Position numbers and translations under genes: made by a program
In this document: in pieces, positions 22,337 to 35,262 of the stretch
How positions within the stretch are numbered: position 1 is the stretch's first letter
Layout of the letters: every line of letters starts with the position of its first letter
Notes under the pieces: generated by a model
What the model was told of the DNA's origin: nothing
Seen by the model: the letters and a program-made list of their open reading frames with translations, nothing else
Databases searched by the model: none
Origin: Paracyclopina nana
Lineage: Eukaryota; Arthropoda; Copepoda; Cyclopoida; Cyclopettidae
NCBI GenBank assembly: GCA_019096065.1
Contig: JAGUCH010000001.1
Location: forward strand, 1,302,001-1,366,000
Direction of reading: 5' to 3'
DNA: 64,000 bases

Positions 22337-25300
22337 CTAATAATCCGCGTCCTCGTCGTCCTCTTCGTCGTCATCGTCGCCAAATTTGCGTTTTCGCGTG
22401 TACGGCCTCTTTGCGGGCACAATCGGAGCCTCTCCCTCGCCGTGAACCAGAGAATTCCTGTAGATCATCAGAGGCTGCCAATCCTCAGCTTGACTGAAAA
22501 AGTATACAAAAACACGTGAATAATGAAAGGGAAAATTCAGTTTTCAATTATGTACCTGGATGGAGTTGCGCCTTCGATCCTCTTGTCAAGGTAATCCAGG
22601 ACGACTTTTTTGTCCTGCTTCAGCAATTTGTTGCTGAACTCGGTGAGAATTTCGAGGAAGGACAAATTGGCCGGCGGTCCGGTGGGGTCGGTGGGGTTCT
22701 CCAGAGGGTTGACAGCGACCAAGATGCCCTCGCGGTGCAAGGCTGTCACAGCCTCTCGATTCTTGAGCGCATCCAGCCCGAACGACAATGCGAATCGCTT
22801 GGCCAGCTCCTTGAGCGAGTGGAACTCCACGGTCTGCCTGTTGATGACCGAGGGGCCGTTTTGCACGGCCTGGATCTCGCGGAACTTGATGATCAGCGAC
22901 TGCGCCATGGTCTTGGCGCAGTTCACCTTGTTGTTTTCGCGCGCCTTGGAGAGCGTGGCCTTGATGATGTCGCCGTAGTGGTTGTAAAAGATGACGTAGT
23001 GCTTGAACACGTCCGCTCCAGCCTTGGTGGGCAGGACGTTGTAGATGATCAGCTTGCAGAAGGCGGCCAAAAAGTTGCGCCGCTTGTGCAGCTCCTTGAT
23101 TTTCGAGTGGTCGTCCTGCTCCTCCTGGTCGTCCTCGTCGACGAACACGTGGTTCTGCACGAAGTCGTTGAGCAGCTGCGAGAGGGCCGAGGTGGGGTGG
23201 AAAACCAGGGGTGACAGCACGTTGGACTTGAACGGCACGCGTCGGCTGAATCCGATCAGAAGGTCGCTGATGCAGAGGAAAGCCTCCTCCCGCAGCAGCA
23301 CCGAGGAGCCGAGCAGGATCTCCTGCATTGCCTCCATATACCTGTCCAACCTGGACTTGAGGCTGTTGACGTCGTTGGCGGTGGAGTCGCGCTCAGTGGT
23401 GGCCTGGATCAGGTGCAAGTCCCAAATGAGGCCAAAGTAGCAGGCGCACAGCGCAGACTTGGCCGCCTCCTCCGGGATCGTCTCCTCCTTGGCCGCGGAG
23501 GCCTCCTTGTACTTGACCACCAGCTCGAACAGGTTGGCCCAGAGGTCGGTGCAGTTGCTCATGTTGTGGCAGCTGTAGAAGCACTCCACCTTCTTGAGCG
23601 TGGACTTGAGCACGTACATCTCGTCCTCGGTGGGCTCCTCGCGGCCTGTCAACAAGTTGGAGTACTCGTCCACAACCTCGCGGTACCGGCTGTTGATCAG
23701 GTCGAGAAGGCGGCTGCGAGCTATGTCACAGCGGGAGAAAATGGCGCACTTGTCATCGCACAGGGTCTCCAGGGTTTTGGAGCAGGCCTCCAAGACCTCA
23801 GTGTCGGCGTGCTTCTCCACGATCTCCTGTATCAGGTAGAGCAACGTTTCGAGGTTCTTCTCCTGCCGCGACGTGGTGTAGATCTCGAGCTCAAAGTACT
23901 GGGGGATCACCATCAAATTGGCGATTTTCTCGTGGTCGGGCAGGTACTTTTTGAGCAGGGGCGGCAGGGTTTGGATGAAATGGGCCGTCAGGGCCTGCTT
24001 GTCGTCCGAGACCTGCTTCTGCTCCTTGGCGCTCATCACTTTGCGAGTGGGGCCACGGCCCACGGGAGGCTCGCCAGTGGCAGCCTGTTTCACGCAGCAA
24101 ACCATGATTTCAATGAGGCTTGCCTCCTGCCGGTCATTCAGCGGATCTTCGCGAGGTCCAGGCTCCTCGAGGAGCAAGTCAGTCATGCACTCCCAGTCCT
24201 TCATCATGGGATTCGATTCGATGAGGGAATCCACCAGGTAGGCGGCATGTTCGTGCAGCTCGGACTCAATGAAGAACTCGACCAAGTCTCGAATATGGGG
24301 CGTGTTCTCCAGCCGCTTCTTGCCACGCTTCGTCCTCATGTCGGGGTCCATGTCATCGTCGGCAGTGAACAGGCGAACGTTCAGAAACTCGCCTGCAGCC
24401 TGAGCAACTGCGCGGTGAGAGCAGTAGACCAGCTCGTAAATCCTTTCACAGTCCTGATCAGACAGCATTTCCCTAATTTAGAAATACAAGTAATGATAAT
24501 TCTGATTTTTTTTGAAAGTCCACTCAATAATACCTGTGAAATTTGAAGATTGAAATGACGAGCTTGACAGCCTCGACAGCCACGTCAAACTCCTTGTCGA
24601 GAGTCATGTCGACAATCCTGTCCTTGAACTTGGAGGTGAACAGCTCCAATTTGCCCTTGAGCTCCTCGCTGCCATAGAGAGGCTGGAGCGTTTGCAGGCA
24701 CTTCAGCCTCACATCTCCCACCTTGTCGTGGATGGTCCAACCAATGTATTTGAGGTAGGTGTCATCCAGAAAGTTGGTGTGATACTTCCTCATCCATTGG
24801 CCGATCTCGAACATACAAATGGACCGGATCTCGGGCAAGGTGTCACGGTAACGATGCACAAACACTGCCTTGAACATGTAGGTCAGCATGTTCTTGATCT
24901 CCTCGGTGTTCTCCTCCAGCTCCTTCCTTCGGGTCATCAATTGCTCGAGCCGATCAGAGGCTCTCTTCTCCCTATAATTCAAAACATGACATCGAACTGG
25001 TGATGGCAAAAGCAAAAAGCTCACCTTGATTTCTGCTGCTCTGCGTCATATTGACGCTGCGTGTTGTCCAAGTTGATGGAGACGTTGAGGGCAACATCCA
25101 CAAAGGCTGTCATGAGCTTCATGGCCGCCAAAGTTGCAGTGTGCCTGAAGGCTCTCACCTGAGAGTCGGACAACTGGGTGAGCAGCGAAATCACGTTGTC
25201 CATCAAATGCTGGTCATAAATAATAGAGTGTTGGCACTGCTTCACCAAGAGCTGGATAAAGTCGCAAAAATTGGAGCGGAACTTCTTCCAGAATTGGCCA

Positions 25301-26124
25301 GCTGTGACGAGAGGATATTCGCCGGACTCCTCCTCAAACTCCTCCGTCATGCGGCGAATGATGTCAGCATGGTCCATGGTGGCTTGCATTTGGGGCGTGA
25401 TCCGGCCCCGACACCCCGAGGCCGAGATGAAAAACTGCATGAGCGTGAGCAAGGCTCCGTCCTTGCCGTTTCGGTAGCTTTCGATCCAGTCATCGACGAC
25501 CTGGTGCAGCGATGCCTTGCCGTTGCGAATGATAAAGTAGAGGCTCGATTCGTCCTCGGGCGTGATGTCCGCCACGGATTTGCGAGGCCGACCTCGTTTC
25601 ACGGGGCCACCGCCGTTGTCCTCGGGACTGAAGTCTCCAAGCTCCTTTCTTCTGGCGGCCATGACGGCGGCAGTCGTGCCCCGCGGACGACCGCGACCTC
25701 CCCTCGCGCCATAAGAAACTCGGGCCTTTTGGCGACCTCGTCCACTCGGAGAGACCGTGGTAGGCGAGGTTGCAGCCGGTCCGGACGGCCTCTCGCCCGT
25801 ATCTTCCGAGTACATTGACAAGGCGGCTTTAGCAGCGGCCGCAGCCGACCTCGATCGCCGCCCTCCATATTCGACGGTTCCGCCGTCCATTTGCATTTGG
25901 CGATGTTGGGCCTCGAGCTGGGCCTTTTGGATTTCGTCTGCGGACTGCTGGACGTGCTGCGAAGACTCCATGAGCATGGCTGCTCTCTGCTGCTGGTAAA
26001 AGGCCAACGGGTCGTAGGACTCATCTCCTTGGTTGGAATAGTCGTTGGAAGACTCGCCGTAGCCATACTCCTGCTCATCCGTACGCATGCGTTTCCCTCC
26101 CGGACGCCTCGAAGCGTACGACAT
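22337..26124 (-). CDS. STAG: cohesin subunit STAG/SA (Scc3)
   Basis: Exons 26124-25025, 24971-24534, 24472-22556 and 22493-22337 give 1203 residues, the usual length for SA1/SA2. The N-terminus is basic and Gly/Arg-rich with an RGRP AT-hook-like motif. The STAG domain ([20 protein letters not shown]) and the stromalin conservative domain ([23 protein letters not shown]) are clear. The C-terminus is acidic ([13 protein letters not shown]). STAG binds RAD21 in the cohesin ring and, in animals with CTCF, contacts CTCF. All introns are short and canonical. It is divergent from WAVE with about 1.5 kb between starts. Several long antisense frames are shadows. Confidence 0.96.
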
Positions 26125-27624
26125 CCTGAAAGAATAATGGTTATTTTCTTATTTGAAAAAAATGACAGCATTTGCAAATCTGACTTCTTGCAACCAGGCT
26201 GTGCAGTGGTTAGAAGAAAAGGATGTGATTTGAAATGAGAAGTGGGACTTACTTGACGCCGAGATGTCAACAATATGATTTGACGTAGAATTTCTCGGGC
26301 GACTTTAGTTTGTTATTGTTGCACAGTTTAACTTTCGAGCGCCTAAACAGCTTGGCCTGTCCCGCCTTATGCAGAGTAAGGACTTTAGCAGGCAAAGCTT
26401 GGGCCGGTTCAGCGGCGCAGGTTCTGCGACTTAGCTTTTGCAGCAGAAGCTGGGAGCCGAAAAATCGATGACTGGGAGGCGCGCTAACCAAAAAGTAAAC
26501 AGTTCTTCTTTTGACCCGCTCTCATTTGGCGAACAGCGCCGACAACATTTATTGCGCTTTTCACACTGAGCTAGTCATTAGAATTTACGATTTTTTGTCC
26601 GGCAAATGAACGCAGGTCACAATATTTGTTGACAATCGAGTTTGTCTGCCAAAGTGACGAGGTTAAATGATGAAAATAATGCGCTCATCCACAAATATGA
26701 AGAGTTGAGCTTGACTACGGCAGTGTATTGACGCCGCCCAAATTTACAGTTTATTTTCTGCCCACTCGGCCGCATTTTTGTGCGTCAGGGCCGGTTCGCC
26801 GAAGAAGAGAAAAGTTGCGCTACAAGTGTACCTTCATCCTTTTCAACTTTTCACGTTGAATAACGCTGTTTGAGACGGCGACTCTGTGTTAGATTTTTAT
26901 ATCATTCGACTTGTCTGCTGCTGTGAGTGGAAAAAAGTCGCACTTGGAATCCCAAGACTGGATTTTCACCTTGGCTCCCAAACATGTCGGCCATGTTTGT
27001 CAGTCGGAGAAGTGACTCGCGTGTGCTCTGACAGTTTTCATCCAATTCTAGTGGTCACGATTGGGCGTGTCCGGTGAATTTTGTATTTGAAAAAAAGAAG
27101 AAGCAGCAGCAGCCAATTGTGTCAAGAAGCTTTGTTGTGCCAGGTGCATCGACGGCACCAAAAGTTGCCAAAAATCAAGATCCCTTGAGTGAGCCAAAAA
27201 GTGAGTTTGTCCGGGATCATGACTGGGAATAGATTAGAATGCGGCGATTTCATTCAAGTCATGCCTCCCGCTGTTGAAAAGCCAGCTCATGCTCGGCAGC
27301 TCTTAATTACTTGTCAATTGCCTTTCGACTGCCCTCCAAGATAAGATTACGCTTTGATTGCAAACATGACAGCTTCGGTATGCTAAAATATGGCAGCTGC
27401 TGTTGCTGGAAAAAGTAGTGCTCCAATTTGACAGGAGGATGTAGTTTGTTAAAAGGCAAATTGACAATTGTGAGCCAAAAAAAAAATGTGTTGCGTGCAA
27501 AGAAGTAGATTGCTTATCTGCATGCCGCAAAACCACTTTCATTCTATATTTTATTGCAGGATCAGTATGTGAAATCACACCGCCAGCAGCCTCGTTTTGG
27601 ACCACTGAAAATTAAATTGCTACT
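26125..27624. other. bidirectional upstream region, STAG and WAVE
   Basis: 1.5 kb between divergent starts. It probably contains 5' UTR exons for both. A donor-like AAAAAGTGAGTT near 27198 and an acceptor TATTGCAG near 27559 suggest a WAVE 5' UTR intron. No coding frame is supported. Confidence 0.5.
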
Positions 27625-29944
27625 ATGCCGTTGCCCGAAAGAGTGATCCAGCCTGTCAATGTCAGTCGTGGGACGTTGCAGTTCAATGTGCCGGACGTGT
27701 TGGAAGGAGTGACAAATGGATCGCTGGCCAACATCATTAGGCAATTGTCGTCACTCTCCAGACATGCGGAGGAGATGTTTGGAAACCTCTTCAAAGAGGC
27801 CGAGGCCGTGGCCTCGCGGAGCTCAAATCTGCAGGCCAGAATTGACCGATTGGCCATCAGGGTCACCCAGCTCGATTCCACAGTTGAAGAAGGTAGCAAT
27901 GATCCTTCATCAATATTTTCCCATATAATGCTTTAAGTTTCATCATTTTCAGTGTCGCTGCAAGATATCCAGCTTAGAAAGGCGTTTCGGTCATCCCAGT
28001 CGTTTGATCAGCAAGTGGTGTCCAAGGAGACCATGCCTAAAGCCATGTTGGAAGCATATCTCGCGTGTGACAAGCCGCCCCCGCTGGACAAACTGAATCC
28101 GTACAGGTGAGACATTTGTTTCTTTTCATTAGCTGTCAGCTCTTAATTTTCTCTAAATGCAGGGAGGATGGCAAGGACGGTCTCAAGTTCTACACCGATT
28201 CGACCTACTTCTTCGAGCTTTGGCGGCAAGAAATGCTCAAGGATACTGAGAGGATGATGCATGACCGGGGAAAAAAGGTACGGGCTTCTTCTAATTCAAA
28301 AACCTCTCCTTTCTCTCTGCTTTTGTTCCTGAAAATCACGAAATGAAAACTTGCAGTATGTAGTGGCTAGTCTGCAGAAACTGATGCACTTCACTGCAGA
28401 GGAAGACAATATAGTGAGTAGATTGTGTAGACAAACTCACAGCCAATGTCGTCATCACATTAACAGCCTTGAAATAACTTAATTTTCAATGTGTCCTTCA
28501 ATATATAAGATCTTCACTAATATTTTACGTAGCTAATAGTAGGGCCTGATTAAAGCTATTTTGGTGGTGTTCCAGAATCATGCTCAGCAAAATGGTGGGC
28601 AAAAGTCGATATTGGTGCCTGGTGGAGATCGTGGCGACCGCCATAAAAAGCGGGTTCGCCAGCCCGGAAACACAACTGAAAAGCAACGCCAAAAAGCCGT
28701 GGGCCGTGGAGAATATCTCCTGGACGAGCAACCTCAGTCGCTGATGATGCATCAACAGCAAGTTATGCAGCAACAAATGCAGCTACAGCAGCAGCAACAA
28801 CAACAAAGGCCGAACAGCATTGACGTGAAGTCCGCTGCCTACTATCAGCAACTGCAGTTGCAGCAGCAGCAGCAGCAACAGCAAATGAATCGAACCAACC
28901 CTCAAATCGTCAACTACAACAACAACGAAAACATCTACATGCCACGAGTGCTGAAGAATTACGAAGAAGAGTCCAACTCTAGTCCCAGGTTCTACCCCCC
29001 TCAAGAGGAGCCCATGAATATCATGATGGGCAGCCCCTCCAGGGCCACGGGATCGCCCTCGAGGCCCATGCAGCCTCCGCCGGCCCCGCCCCCCGTCGGC
29101 TCGAGCCCCGCGGGCACGCCCACGCGGGGAGGCTCGGTGCAGAGGGACAGCTTACCCCCGCCCCCGCCGCCGCCTCCTCCCATGCCTAACTCTAGTTCTG
29201 AAATCATGCTGAATGGACACTCTCACAATCAGTTCGTGAACTCTGTGGGCGGCCATGCCCCGCCCCAATTCATGAACTCCGACGACCTTCTTCCCCCGCC
29301 GCCGCCGAATCCGGACAATTCGCTGGGCGCACGAGTTCCCTCGCCCCTTCCCCCGCCCCCGGCGCCAGCGTTGCCCGCCTCATCGGCCCCGCCCCCGGCG
29401 GCCCCGCCTCCGCCCCCTCCTCCGCCGCCCGTCTCGTTGGCTGCTGACAAAATGAATGGACTGAAGATCACCAACGGTGATCTTGCCAATAATATCAAGG
29501 TACATTCTTTATTATTAATAATAATACTTTTTTCTTATTTTCTTGGCTGTTGCAGAATGACAAGTCGTCTTCACCGACCAAGACTGACGGAGCCTCTCCA
29601 CAAATGATAATGCCGCAGAAGAAACCTTCTCACCTCGTGGCTCAAGATGGTGTCAGATCTGATCTTCTCAAAGCCATTCGTGATGGTAATTAGCCATAAT
29701 ATACTAGTTGTATTCTGTGGATTGCCAATGTATTTGTTCTGTTTTCGTAGGAATCGCTCTGAAGAAGGTCGAACAGAGGGAAATGGCCAAAAACGAGGAG
29801 GCCAACGGAGGCCCGAATAGCCAGACTGACGTGGCCTCGATCTTGGCCCGACGAGTGGCGGTGGAGATGTCCGATTCGGACAACGAGAATGCTTCCGACT
29901 CCGAGTACGACTCGGACGAGTGGGGAGACGAGTCGAATGCCTGA
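27625..29944 (+). CDS. WASF: WAVE/SCAR actin nucleation-promoting factor
   Basis: Exons 27625-27892, 27953-28106, 28163-28277, 28357-28413, 28576-29499, 29556-29685 and 29751-29944 give 613 residues. The N-terminal WAVE homology domain starts MPLPERVIQPVNVSRG. A basic stretch (KKRVRQPGNTTEKQRQ), a poly-Gln section and a long proline-rich region follow. The WH2 motif DLLKAIRDGIALKKV, the central helix with ILARRVAVE, and an acidic tail DEWGDESNA form the VCA. WAVE, in its complex with ABI, NAP1, SRA1 and HSPC300, links Rac to the Arp2/3 complex at lamellipodia. The 57-nt fourth exon has no family counterpart but has good splice sites and keeps frame. A polyadenylation signal is at 30362. Confidence 0.95.
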
Positions 29945-30115
29945 CATAAGCTGAAATCCAAGGAATACTTTTTCAAGTCGCAAGAGTCGCTCGCCACAGT
30001 TATCGACAACGAGGAAGACACCAATGCCAACGAAGAGGAAATTATTGTCGTGAAGGAGGAATCTCTGCCAGATCAAGACATTGAGACGGCCTCCAAAACG
30101 ACCACGAATGTCTGA
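29945..30115 (+). other. in-frame open extension past the WAVE stop
   Basis: After the TGA at 29942-29944 the same frame stays open for 56 codons and ends at TGA 30113-30115. It is Glu/Asp/Lys/Thr-rich and starts HKLKSKEYFFKSQESL. Codon composition resembles WAVE exons rather than the AT-rich UTR that follows. It could reflect stop-codon readthrough, a polymorphic stop or a sequence error, or be chance. Confidence 0.4.
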
Positions 30116-30734
30116 GGATCTGGGCAAAATCTGGTGTTGCTGCATGAACATTACTCGCTTGTTTCAGTTCTGAGCAAAAGTGTGCCAACGTGTGCATCGT
30201 CGTCAGGCAATTTTCCTTTCTATTCGCTCTTGTCGCGCGCGCGAGTGTCATCGTCAGAATGCTCTATATATATTATTACTGCTATCGTTTGATGATTTTT
30301 TCATAACTCTGCTACTACTGCTGCTACCTTCTACTTTAATGCAAAAATCCATCTCGAGTGGAATAAACGAGAGATTTCCAAATTAGTGGGTCGAAATTTC
30401 CCCGGATTACTATATTAATCCACTTTATGCTCTTTAAGGCCTTTGATCACATTTAGTATGCAAGTGTGTACTCTCTTTAAGTGGATAAGCTGCTAGCTTA
30501 GTCCCACATAACTTAAATGCCTTTTACAGCCAATAAGGCCAGGCTCACACTGGGGCCGAACTCCAATGCTGATCCAAATTGATGACACATTTTGTTTTTT
30601 GACTAAGTTGAATAGAATCAGCGGAAAATTATCCGGATTCCGTAATTTTGAATGCGTAATGGAAAAGCTTGGAATTTTTGGACAAGCGTTACCTAGTCTT
30701 CAGCAAGGCTCCTCAGTGCAGTGACGAGGCCAGC

Positions 30735-31421
30735 ATGGGACACAAAATATCTAAAGATGACAGTGAGGCTGAAATTGCCTTCATTGCCAAAGAAACTGGA
30801 ATGAGTGAGGAGACACTGAGGAAATTGCACCAATCCTTTTCCTCAGCCAAAAAGCGCGTGTCCAAAAAGGAATTCATCCACGGATTCAGGCAATTCTACC
30901 CAAAGTACCCAATGAAGGCATTTAATCATACATATTAGTTAAACTCTCTTAAATCAGAGCTGTCAGTCCGGATGCGATTGCGGAACGTGTCTTCAAGACT
31001 TGCGACGTGGACAATGACAGGACAATTTCGTTTCGCGAGTTCGCCCTCTCCATCTACATGATGACAGAAGCTCCAAAGGAGGAGAAGTTGAGGCACATCT
31101 TCACCATTCTGGATCTGGACGGGAATGGCACCTTGTCATCCAGGGAAGTGATCCAGGCGGTGAAGCACGCCTATGACATCCTCGGTGACCTCAACTTTGA
31201 CTACAACTGCAAAGGCATCGAAGTATTTAATTCAGTGTACAAAATTAGCTGCCATTATTATCTTTTCTTTTGTCAAGATTTTCCGCTCGATGGATGCGAA
31301 TGGTGACTTGAAAGTGAACGCTGACGAGTTCGTGTCAGCTTGTCTCAAGGATGAAAAGCTATGCCAATTGCTCGAAGAGTCCCTTGACGTTTCTGCAGTG
31401 CTCAATCAAATGACGCACTAA
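30735..31421 (+). CDS. neuronal calcium sensor-type EF-hand protein (copy B)
   Basis: Exons 30735-30904, 30958-31222 and 31278-31421 encode 192 residues. The start MGHKIS fits an N-myristoylation signal (Gly2, Ser6). EF loops 2-4 are DVDNDRTISFRE, DLDGNGTLSSRE and DANGDLKVNADE; EF1 is degenerate. Loop 2 has Arg at position 6 (normally Gly), so its affinity may be low. It shares exon phases and APKEEKL with copy A at 5612-6323, indicating duplication. A polyadenylation signal is at 31469. Role: calcium-dependent membrane switch; the target is unknown. Confidence 0.9.
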
Positions 31422-31992
31422 ATGCGTCCATTCCTAAAAAACATTGAATATTTTGCATGCCTCCAAAAAATAAAGAGGATTTCGCATAAATGTAATTTCT
31501 GCTATGAATTATAAATAGTATACATACTATATGAGGGCGTGGTAATTTATGGGCTTTGAGCATCACGGTTACGTAATTAGGAATGAATGAGGAAGTCGCT
31601 CCAGAAACTTCATCATCTCTTCAAGAAGGCAAAATCAGCTGGTTGTTACATATGGCTGAAAATTGTGTAACTCATGCGGAAATGCGCTCCGCGATCACCT
31701 GCGCGGCTTAAGTAATGTGTGCCACATAGCATAGGAGATCCGCTAAGGAAAAAACGGTAACTGAGCAACAGTACATACATTGACCTTTATCTCAGCATAT
31801 AGTACGGTTTTTAATGAAAAAAAGCACTTTATGGTTAATTCCAAGGTCTTTTCTCGTCTACTTAGCATAACTGTAATTTGTGGCCTTTTTCACGTGGTAA
31901 AAATATCTTTCTATAGCTGATAAAAATGATGACTTAGGTCAATAAAAATAAAAGATGACCTTACTCTTCTTATCTATTGAAAAGTCAGGACA

Positions 31993-33395
31993 ATGATTTC
32001 GGTCAGAGCAGCCATTTTTTTCCTATTTATTGGAATATGTACAGCAAATGGCATGTTTGTCGAAACGTATTGGGAGTCATTTTCAAGTTTCCCATTTGAC
32101 TACTCTGGAAGTTGCTCCTATTACGAAGTGGACCACCCGGAATTGGACGAAACTTTATATGGATTCAGCATCGCTGACATCCCCACCGAATACGTCAAAG
32201 TGGTCAATATAGCCTTTGCAGCAGTTGACCCAAGTCTGTAAGCTAAATAAATAAATCTACTTTTACATTTAAAAATGAAATTAATTATCTTTTTAAAAAA
32301 TTAAAGATGCAGGGGCTCGTATGCTTGCTCACCACTTTACTGTGGCCTGCATTTGTTCAGAAAAGTGGACAACTCTGATGAAAAGAGGCTGGAAGATTTG
32401 AAGGAAAAAATACAAATCCTCCAGTCTCGTGGGGTTTTGGTCAAACTTGCGTACGGTGGGGAAGAATGGGGGAATTCCCAGGTTTTGACCAAGACCAAAT
32501 TCGCGGCTGACATTTTGGCCCTGCAAATGTCCCAGGCCATAGCCGACCTCGGTTTGGACGGGTTGGATCTCACCCAGAAGCAAGGCTATGGCACCGAAAA
32601 TATGAACGCGAACGACGAGTCCAGTGTGCAATTGTACTTGCTTCAGCAACTGAGGAAACTCATGCCAAACAAGCTGATTTCGTATACTTTCCCTGGGGAT
32701 TCCAATTCAGTCAATTTCCCATTCAGAGATGTTGTGCAGTACGGCCATGGATACGTGAATACCATAAATGTATTTAGAGCTAACATCGAGACCATTACGC
32801 AGCTCTTGGGGGAGTTCAAAGTACCGGCTTCAAAGGTAACTTCATAGTTTTTTTATGTACGCTAGCATCAAAACAATAACAATGATGCAGAGCGATCCTA
32901 GCGGCCGTTTCGGGCAACAGCTGGGATTTTCTTTTCTTCATGATGCTAAAACAAATCGGCTTAAAAAAAACTAAAATAGCATGGAGATACCTAAGATCAC
33001 GATGTCAAGTTCGTGCTATGCTAAGGTAGAATAAAAGTAACAATTTATAATGTATAAAAGAATAGACTCATTAAACTGAATCTTGATTTTGAGTTCAACT
33101 CCCAAGTATTTTTTTTCAAAATTTGTTATGATGGTGTTGTCTATGAGGACTTTTTCTTTAGATTGTCTGGGGGCTTTCAATTGGGTGCAATCAGCTTTTT
33201 GACGATGTGGACGTGGAGAGAGCTATTGAGTTTGCAAATACAGCAAGGGAAATGGGATTGGCTGGAGTGATGACTTGGTCGCTGAACAGGGACACAAATC
33301 ATAGAACTGGCACAACTGGAGAATGCAACCCACTGCAAACGGGTCAACCTGATGGGTCATTTTTGGCTGCCATCTACAAGACAATTAATCCATGA
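31993..33395 (+). CDS. secreted GH18 chitinase-like protein, catalytic motif lost
   Basis: Exons 31993-32237, 32313-32835 and 33162-33395 join to 333 residues. Residues 1-19 form a signal peptide. The TIM-barrel features of glycoside hydrolase 18 are visible: VNIAFAAV strand, KLAYGGEEWG, the catalytic-strand motif region, ISYTFPGD, and GVMTWSLNRD near the end. The DxxDxDxE motif reads DGLDLTQK at about residues 164-171, so the last Asp and the catalytic Glu are replaced by Thr and Lys. It should bind but not cleave chitin-like glycans, as in chitinase-like lectins. It is somewhat short for the animal family. Confidence 0.82.
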
Positions 33396-34413
33396 TTCTT
33401 TTTTGAAACATAGATTTCTGTGTGTGAATATCAAAACGTTAGTTAACAAAGCCCAAATACCAGAATCCATTTTTACAGCAAGACTAAAAATTCCTGCAGT
33501 ACTTTTTTAGGCCGCTTCTTGTTGCATAAGCAATGAGGCTTTTGTAACATGTACCCATACAAGGTAGCGTGAAAAAAAATTAATTTGTAAATGGGAAAAT
33601 CATTCAAGAGTCAATCTGAAATTCCAATTACTTAACGCGATGGCCTCGCTGTTTTATAACCTGGAAAACTGCATAACTACAAATCACGACAGTCGACGCA
33701 TATACTATTTACAAACTTTTTTCCAATTGCCTCGATTCAGATGACGAGTTATGCAGGATGCCCCACATAAATCTAACTTAAAATTGACTATTCTTCATAT
33801 GGTACTATGGTACTCACAAATAATAAAAAAGTGCTCAATAAATAAGGAATTTTGCACTTTTGCCCTAAATGACCAAAGTTATTTATTTTTAATTAAAATA
33901 ACAAAAAAGAGGGCTTAGTTAGTTTTTAACCAACAGGAAGTCATGCCAAAAGTTTATAAAAAGTCTGGCTAATAAGTAAATGTTCTGCACTCAAAATTCG
34001 AGGCTCATTATGAATTAAAAGATCTATTCATTAAAAATTAATTAATTTCATATTCATTAAAAAATAGCTAAAAATAATAGGCTTCTTATGATAAAAAACA
34101 ATATTTAGATCTATTCAAATTTTGGAGGGGCACTCTGTATGAAGCATCTTGTATCTTCACTATGTACAATTACTGCATTAAAAATTAGAGGCTCTTCATG
34201 AATAAGAAAAATAGTTCCATTTATGGTGGGACACTCTGTATGAAGCATACTTACAGGGCCATCCTGAAAAGTGTCAGTGTGCGCACGTAAGTGTTTTAAC
34301 GCGCGCGCAGCGCAAACTCAAGCAACCAAGCGCGAAATTGAGTGCATTCGCTTTGGAAATTTCGCGATGCGAGGATCACCGAATGGTTGAAACGCAAGCG
34401 TTGCTGCCGCGAT
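33396..34413. other. intergenic with a TIR repeat
   Basis: Contains a mariner-like short element (33754-34238) and AT-rich sequence. No gene is supported. Confidence 0.5.
33754..34238. mobile_element. mariner-like MITE
   Basis: The left end CAGGATGCCCCACATAAAT is an imperfect inverse of the right end ATTTATGGTGGGACACTCTG. TA follows the right end. The GGCACTCTGTATGAAGC block appears twice (34133 and 34228), indicating an internal duplication or nested ends. No open frame. Confidence 0.5.
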
Positions 34414-35262
34414 ATGTTGTCCCAAATTCTGTGTACAATTCTGCTCCTGGCCCAAGCTAATTCAGTGATGGGTCGAAAGTCGGCCCTATTCCACATCGAG
34501 GTTGATGAGAGGCCTTGTGGCTGTGATGAGTCTGCAAATTTGCACGTGCTAAAAGCCAAAGTGTTGACCCCGCAAGATTTCCTCTCGGATCACGGCCAAG
34601 TTTGGCTGGGTGGAATTGAGTCAAGAAATGCATCGAATTGCGCCCAACTTTGCTACAAAACTGTCAACCGAAGAACCACCCATTTCACTTATGAAGGTAA
34701 TTTCAATCCCACAATTTTCCTATGAACCGAGCCTGTAATTTTCAGGCATTTAATTTTTTTAAAAAAATAAGAGAATTGTGTTCTGTTTACTTAGCATGGA
34801 ATTTGATTTTAACGCCAGATATTTTTTGCAGAGAACAAGATGTGCCATTGTTATTCCGAATTGAAGCCATTTCACTGTGAAGAAGAGACGGGATCTGATA
34901 TAGTGCAAATCATTTGCCTGGACCACAAAAGAGTGCTGCATTCTCCCATGAAAAGGCCATTGTTGACAATGCTGAGTAGGCCCAACATCCGGCCCAAAAA
35001 GTCGCAAGAAGCAGAGGCCAAAATTGCTAGCATAAAAGCAGAAGAGGGAAAATTGACAGAGGCCAAAAAGAGCAGCCCGCAAAATGCAACTGTGACAGCT
35101 TCGTTAGTTCTCATATTAATGGCCTTGATTGTCATTGCATCACTGATGCTAAAAACTTACTGTGAACACAAGACAAAATCCAAGCTGCAAGCTGCTGCTG
35201 CTGCTGCAGCAGCAAAAAGGCCTCTGCCTTTATACCAATCTACATACTCTGTCAACACTTGA
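34414..35262 (+). CDS. single-pass membrane protein with Cys-rich ectodomain (copy 1)
   Basis: Exons 34414-34696 and 34832-35262 encode 237 residues. A signal peptide (about 1-20) is followed by an ectodomain with CGC, PQDFL, WLGGIES, CAQLC, RTTHFTYE and CHCY, then VLHSPMKRPL. A membrane segment (about residues 181-203) and a short cytosolic tail containing eight Ala follow. The C-x3-C...FTYE...CHC pattern recalls PAN/WSC-type modules, but I do not recognise the family. A paralogue lies 2 kb downstream with the same exon junction inside the FTYE codon run. Function unknown. Confidence 0.75.

Noticed and set aside
22516-25818. Long plus-strand open frames of up to 377 codons
   Set aside because: Antisense to STAG exons; they owe their length to the GC-rich codon use of STAG and have no domains.
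28783-29498. Gly- and Leu-rich minus-strand frames
   Set aside because: Antisense of the poly-Gln and proline-rich parts of WAVE.
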